A DNA stretch of 8,426 nucleotides from contig CALKRF010000087.1 in the NCBI GenBank assembly GCA_937990665.1, positions 1-8,426 on the forward strand, written 5' to 3'. Of the stretch, positions 5,685 to 8,426 are shown in pieces. How positions within the stretch are numbered: the stretch's first letter is position 1; every line of letters starts with the position of its first letter. Source of the DNA: an uncultured Atopobium sp. (lineage in GTDB: Bacteria > Actinomycetota > Coriobacteriia > Coriobacteriales > Atopobiaceae). Below the pieces are notes generated by a model, which was not told the origin of the DNA, ran no database searches, and saw only the letters and a program-made list of their open reading frames with translations. The translations under genes and the position numbers were made by a program.

Positions 5685-6531
5685 ACCTGAAGCAAACGAG
5701 GCAGTACAGGCATCTGCAGAAGAGCAGAAAGCCGCAAGAAGAGCTGCTCGTCGTGCTTCTAAAGGTACCCCAGCCTGGGATAAAGATAGAACACGCAAGC
5801 TCTTTGCCCAATATAAAGAAACAAAAGACCCTGAGGTAAGAGACCAGCTTATCGTGAGTCACTTAAACCTCGTGCGCTTTTTGGCCTCCAAGTTTAAAAA
5901 CCGTGGAGAACCCCTTGATGATTTGATTCAGGTGGGAACCATTGGACTTATCAAGGCAATTGATAGGTTTGAGCCTGATCGTGGTCTTGAATTTACAACA
6001 TATGCAACGCCAACCATCATGGGAGAAATCAAGCGTCACTTCCGCGATAAAGGCTGGTCAGTACGTGTTCCTCGTCGTTTGCAGGAGCTTTCGTCCAAGA
6101 TTAATCAGGTCACTGATGATTTGACTAAAGAGCTGCAAAGAAGCCCTTCAATTGAAGAGATCGCCCAGCGCCTTGATACTAACGTTGAAGAGGTTCTTGA
6201 GGCTATGGAGTCTTCTAGCGCTTATAGCTCTGTTCCTCTTGAGGGAGGCGGCTCTGGCGCTGATGGCGACGAGACTCCTTCAATCATTGATCAGTATGTG
6301 ACCGAAGATGAGGATCTTGCTGGTTCTGATGACCGCATTGTTCTTGAAGAGGCCATTAGAGACTTCTCGCCACGAGAGCAAGAGATTATTCGTATGCGTT
6401 TTGTTGAAGGTCTTACCCAGGTAGAGATTGCGGAGAAACTTAATATCTCCCAGGTACAGGTTTCAAGGCTGCTTCGTCGCACCTTAAAGCGTATTCAAGA
6501 AAAGATTGACCCAGAAAGCGTGAACCGTTAA
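5677..6531 (+). CDS. Sigma-70 family group 3 sigma factor, SigB/SigF type
   Basis: This is an alternative RNA polymerase sigma factor, 284 residues from ATG 5677. Region 2 spans about 54-125, with the core-binding DDLIQVGTIGLIKAIDRF (81-98) and the -10 recognition part FTTYATPTIMGEIKRHFRD (106-124). Region 3 spans about 130-185. An acidic and glycine-rich linker (190-218) leads to region 4 (221-275), with helix-turn-helix TQVEIAEKLNISQVQVSRLL (247-266). The spacing matches SigB/SigF/SigG factors and not housekeeping SigA, which has region 1.1 and a non-conserved insert. A Lys/Arg/Ala-rich N-terminal extension (18-40) is present. GTG 5671 is a possible alternative start adding two residues; ATG 5677 is preferred because GGCGGTG lies just before it, though it is close. 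It overlaps the anti-sigma gene by 8 bases, which suggests translational coupling and near-equal synthesis of the pair. Confidence 0.92.
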   Translation: MPKPEANEAVQASAEEQKAARRAARRASKGTPAWDKDRTRKLFAQYKETKDPEVRDQLIVSHLNLVRFLASKFKNRGEPLDDLIQVGTIGLIKAIDRFEPDRGLEFTTYATPTIMGEIKRHFRDKGWSVRVPRRLQELSSKINQVTDDLTKELQRSPSIEEIAQRLDTNVEEVLEAMESSSAYSSVPLEGGGSGADGDETPSIIDQYVTEDEDLAGSDDRIVLEEAIRDFSPREQEIIRMRFVEGLTQVEIAEKLNISQVQVSRLLRRTLKRIQEKIDPESVNR

Positions 6532-7913
6532 TGGATCAAAAGCATCAAAACTTTTCCGATTCAGCTCAAAAATGGAAACAACGTGGCTTAATGGTGTGGA
6601 CAGTCATTGGTCTGACTGCATTGTTTGCACTTGCACTGTATGTCCTTGGCATCCTGGGACAGGCTGTTGAGCTGCTCGCCATTGGCGCAATTGTTGCGTT
6701 TGTCTGTAGCCCTGTTACCAATTGGCTTGAAGACAGGGGAGTGCCTCGTGGCATTTCCGCTCTTATCGCGCTTGTTCTTACGCTCATTGTGCTGGTAGTA
6801 TTTTTGATTTTGATTGCGCAGCCATTGGTATTTGAGCTTACTACGCTACTCAGAAACGCTCCTTCGTATGCAAGTCAGATAGGAGCAATGGCAAGGGAGT
6901 TTTGGCAGAACTTTGACACTCAAAGTAACCCTGCTGTTAGACAGACAGTAGAACTTGCAATTGAACAGGCATCAAGTATTGGAATATCAGTTGCTTCTGG
7001 TATTTTGAGTTGGCTTTCCTCATCTGCTTTAGGCAACATCTCTTCTATGGCAAACCAGCTCATGGTCTTCTTCTTAGGCCTAGTGCTTGCCTATTGGTTG
7101 GCTAAAGATTATCCAGTTATTGTTCGTGAGATGGCTATTATTGCTGGTCCTCAAAAAGAGAATGAGTTCAGACTTATTCTTGCAATCTTAAGTAGATCTA
7201 CCAGTGGATATATGCGAGGCACTATCATTACCTCTGCGGTTAATGGCATTCTTGTGTACTTTGGGTGTCTGATTTTAGGCAACCCTTATGCCGCTCTTAT
7301 TGGCATGGTTACAGGAATCTTCCATATTATTCCTGTAGTTGGACCGGTTTTCTCGGCAGGTATTGCTCTTATTTTGAGCATCTTGGTAGACCCTGTCATG
7401 ACCGTATGGACTATCGTTATCTTGATGGTTGCACAAAACGTTGTTGATAACGTGCTTTCACCTTTGGTTATGGCAACTAGCGTTAAAGTTCATCCAGGTC
7501 TTTCGCTCGTTGGTATTGTCATTGGCAGCGCTCTTGGTGGAGTAGTTGGAACTATTCTTGCCATACCTTTGACAGCAGCACTGAGGGGCATCTTTGTGTA
7601 CTTCTTTGAGAAGTATTCGGGCAGACAGATCGTCTCGCCAAATGGCGCGCTTTTTAACTCGACGCAGTATGTGGATGAGTCTGGCGCTATTCTGCCAGAG
7701 TATGATGCCCTCGATGATCCAAAGTTCTTTGAGGAGTCGCGTCTTGTTGATCAAGACACTACGGCTCATGTGCGCAGCAAGTCTTCAGCTCCCGCGCCCA
7801 AGATTCTTGGACATGATTTTTCTCAGTTACTTTTTAGGAATACTCAAGAAGTTACTAAGGAACCAGATAAACCATCGTCAGATGCGGTAGACTCAGACAG
7901 TACAAAAGAGTAG
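6531..7913 (+). CDS. AI-2E/PerM (YrrI/YtvI) family membrane protein
   Basis: The 460-residue polytopic protein belongs to the AI-2E transporter/PerM superfamily; the transported substrate is unknown and the family name should not be taken as proof of autoinducer export. Hydrophobic segments lie at about 20-42, 45-66, 74-103, 172-192, 228-250, 253-285, 290-305 and 320-360. A soluble middle part (104-170) is typical of the family. The family-type motif GMVTGIFHIIPVVGP (258-272) is present, as is AQNVVDNVLSPLVM (301-314). The last 95 residues or so (365-460) are polar and acidic, ending DSDSTKE, and probably extend into the cytoplasm. Its ATG shares an A with the sigma stop codon (TAATG, 6529-6533) and lacks a clear ribosome binding site, so it is likely translated by coupling. 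A related gene, yrrI, precedes alaS in B. subtilis, as I recall. Confidence 0.88.
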   Translation: MDQKHQNFSDSAQKWKQRGLMVWTVIGLTALFALALYVLGILGQAVELLAIGAIVAFVCSPVTNWLEDRGVPRGISALIALVLTLIVLVVFLILIAQPLVFELTTLLRNAPSYASQIGAMAREFWQNFDTQSNPAVRQTVELAIEQASSIGISVASGILSWLSSSALGNISSMANQLMVFFLGLVLAYWLAKDYPVIVREMAIIAGPQKENEFRLILAILSRSTSGYMRGTIITSAVNGILVYFGCLILGNPYAALIGMVTGIFHIIPVVGPVFSAGIALILSILVDPVMTVWTIVILMVAQNVVDNVLSPLVMATSVKVHPGLSLVGIVIGSALGGVVGTILAIPLTAALRGIFVYFFEKYSGRQIVSPNGALFNSTQYVDESGAILPEYDALDDPKFFEESRLVDQDTTAHVRSKSSAPAPKILGHDFSQLLFRNTQEVTKEPDKPSSDAVDSDSTKE

Positions 7914-7938
7914 TTATTTGAATACGGAGAAGTACTTT

Positions 7939-8426
7939 ATGGCTGACTATAAAACAATGACAACGGCAGAGATTCGCGAGGACTTCCTAAGCTTCTTTGA
8001 GAGCAAGGGTTGCAAGCGCTATCCTTCTTCATCTCTGGTGCCTTCTGACCCTTCGCTGCTTCTTGCTAATGCTGGCATGAACCAGTTCAAGGAGTATTAC
8101 CAGGGCATTAAGACCATGAAGGAGATTGGTGCAACTTCCTGCCAGAAGTGCCTTCGTACTAATGATATTGACAACATTGGCGACTCTCGCCATCTCTCAT
8201 TCTTTGAGATGCTGGGTAACTTCTCCTTTGGTGGTTACACCAAGCGCGATGCATGCACCTGGGCAATGGAGTTTATTTCTTCTCCAGAGCACCTTGGCCT
8301 GCCTCTTGATCGCCTGTACTTTACTGTTTTTACTGACGACGATGAGGCAATTGAAATCTGGAAGTCTCTTGGCGTAGCAGAAGATCACATCACCCGTCTG
8401 GGCGAGGAGGACAACTTCTGGGCAGC
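7939..8426 (+). CDS. alaS: Alanyl-tRNA synthetase, 5' part (runs off the window)
   Basis: The first 162 codons of AlaRS, the cytoplasmic class II enzyme that attaches alanine to tRNA-Ala, are present and open to the right edge. ATG 7939 follows GGAGAAG (7926-7932). The start MADYKTMTTAEIREDFLSFFESKG fits the family N-terminus. SSSLVPSDPSLLLANAGMNQFKEYY corresponds to the motif 1 region. SCQKCLRTNDIDNIGDSRHLSFFEMLGNFSFG carries motif 2, with the conserved FFEMLGNFSFG. The last residues, GEEDNFWA, lead into the usual GPTGPCGP segment, which lies beyond the window. Full-length AlaRS is about 870 residues, so about 80 percent is missing here. Only 25 bases separate it from the upstream membrane protein gene and no terminator is visible, so it is probably in the same transcript unless a promoter lies within the upstream gene. 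Confidence 0.97.
   Translation, partial: MADYKTMTTAEIREDFLSFFESKGCKRYPSSSLVPSDPSLLLANAGMNQFKEYYQGIKTMKEIGATSCQKCLRTNDIDNIGDSRHLSFFEMLGNFSFGGYTKRDACTWAMEFISSPEHLGLPLDRLYFTVFTDDDEAIEIWKSLGVAEDHITRLGEEDNFWA

Noticed and set aside
7458..7769. Minus-strand open frame of 103 codons
   Set aside because: It lies wholly inside the AI-2E family gene on the opposite strand and has no domain; it is explained as a shadow of that gene's codons.
6531..7913. Quorum-sensing autoinducer-2 exporter
   Set aside because: The family name covers many proteins of other or unknown function, and nothing in the sequence or neighbours points to AI-2.
8126..8377. Plus-strand open frame of 83 codons
   Set aside because: It lies within alaS in another frame; the alaS frame has clear class II synthetase motifs.
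1..8426. A new defence or mobile system across the window
   Set aside because: Apart from the IS-like scar, the genes are core functions or a regulatory operon; no nuclease, toxin-antitoxin pair, reverse transcriptase or integrase was found.

Overview
This window looks like a chromosomal segment of a moderately AT-rich actinobacterium, most likely a member of Coriobacteriia close to Atopobium/Lancefieldella/Olsenella. That placement is inferred from protein character, estimated base composition and gene neighbourhood; no rRNA or other direct marker is present. Two of the genes, rarA and alaS with a DUF948 membrane protein between them, form a neighbourhood I recall as common in Actinobacteria. 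Here a stress-type sigma factor, its anti-sigma-like partner and a polytopic membrane protein sit inside it.

Layout. Positions 1-326 carry no convincing gene but hold a short inverted repeat (91-108) and a perfect 20-bp-arm palindrome (255-300) that resembles two insertion-sequence ends joined tail to head. A small hydrophobic protein of unknown function runs leftward (327-608). It is divergent from an SGNH/GDSL esterase-like hydrolase (726-1814). Next comes an HD-domain dNTP triphosphohydrolase (dgt-like, 1913-3154), then the AAA+ ATPase RarA (3260-4591), which appears to lack a Shine-Dalgarno and may be leaderless.

The second half, 4683 to the right edge, looks like one tightly packed rightward operon: DUF948 protein (4683-5294), degenerate RsbW/SpoIIAB-like anti-sigma factor (5301-5684), SigB/SigF-type sigma factor (5677-6531, overlapping), AI-2E/PerM-family membrane protein (6531-7913, overlapping by one base) and alaS (7939 to the window edge, 5' part only). 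No terminator is visible between these genes, so alanyl-tRNA synthetase could be partly transcribed with the sigma module.

How the genes work together. RarA (stalled-fork maintenance) and Dgt (dNTP pool control) are genome-maintenance functions. The DUF948/RsbW/Sig block resembles parts of the Bacillus general stress system, but no RsbV-type anti-anti-sigma factor is visible and the RsbW-like protein has lost the N-box asparagine and the G2 glycines. A nearly identical element, GGGTARAATAG, lies upstream of both rarA and the sigma operon; it could be a shared promoter and a route for autoregulation. The most interesting points are this degenerate anti-sigma/sigma pair, the shared promoter element with a leaderless rarA, and the palindromic IS-end-like scar near the left edge. 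Most of the rest is ordinary core-genome content.
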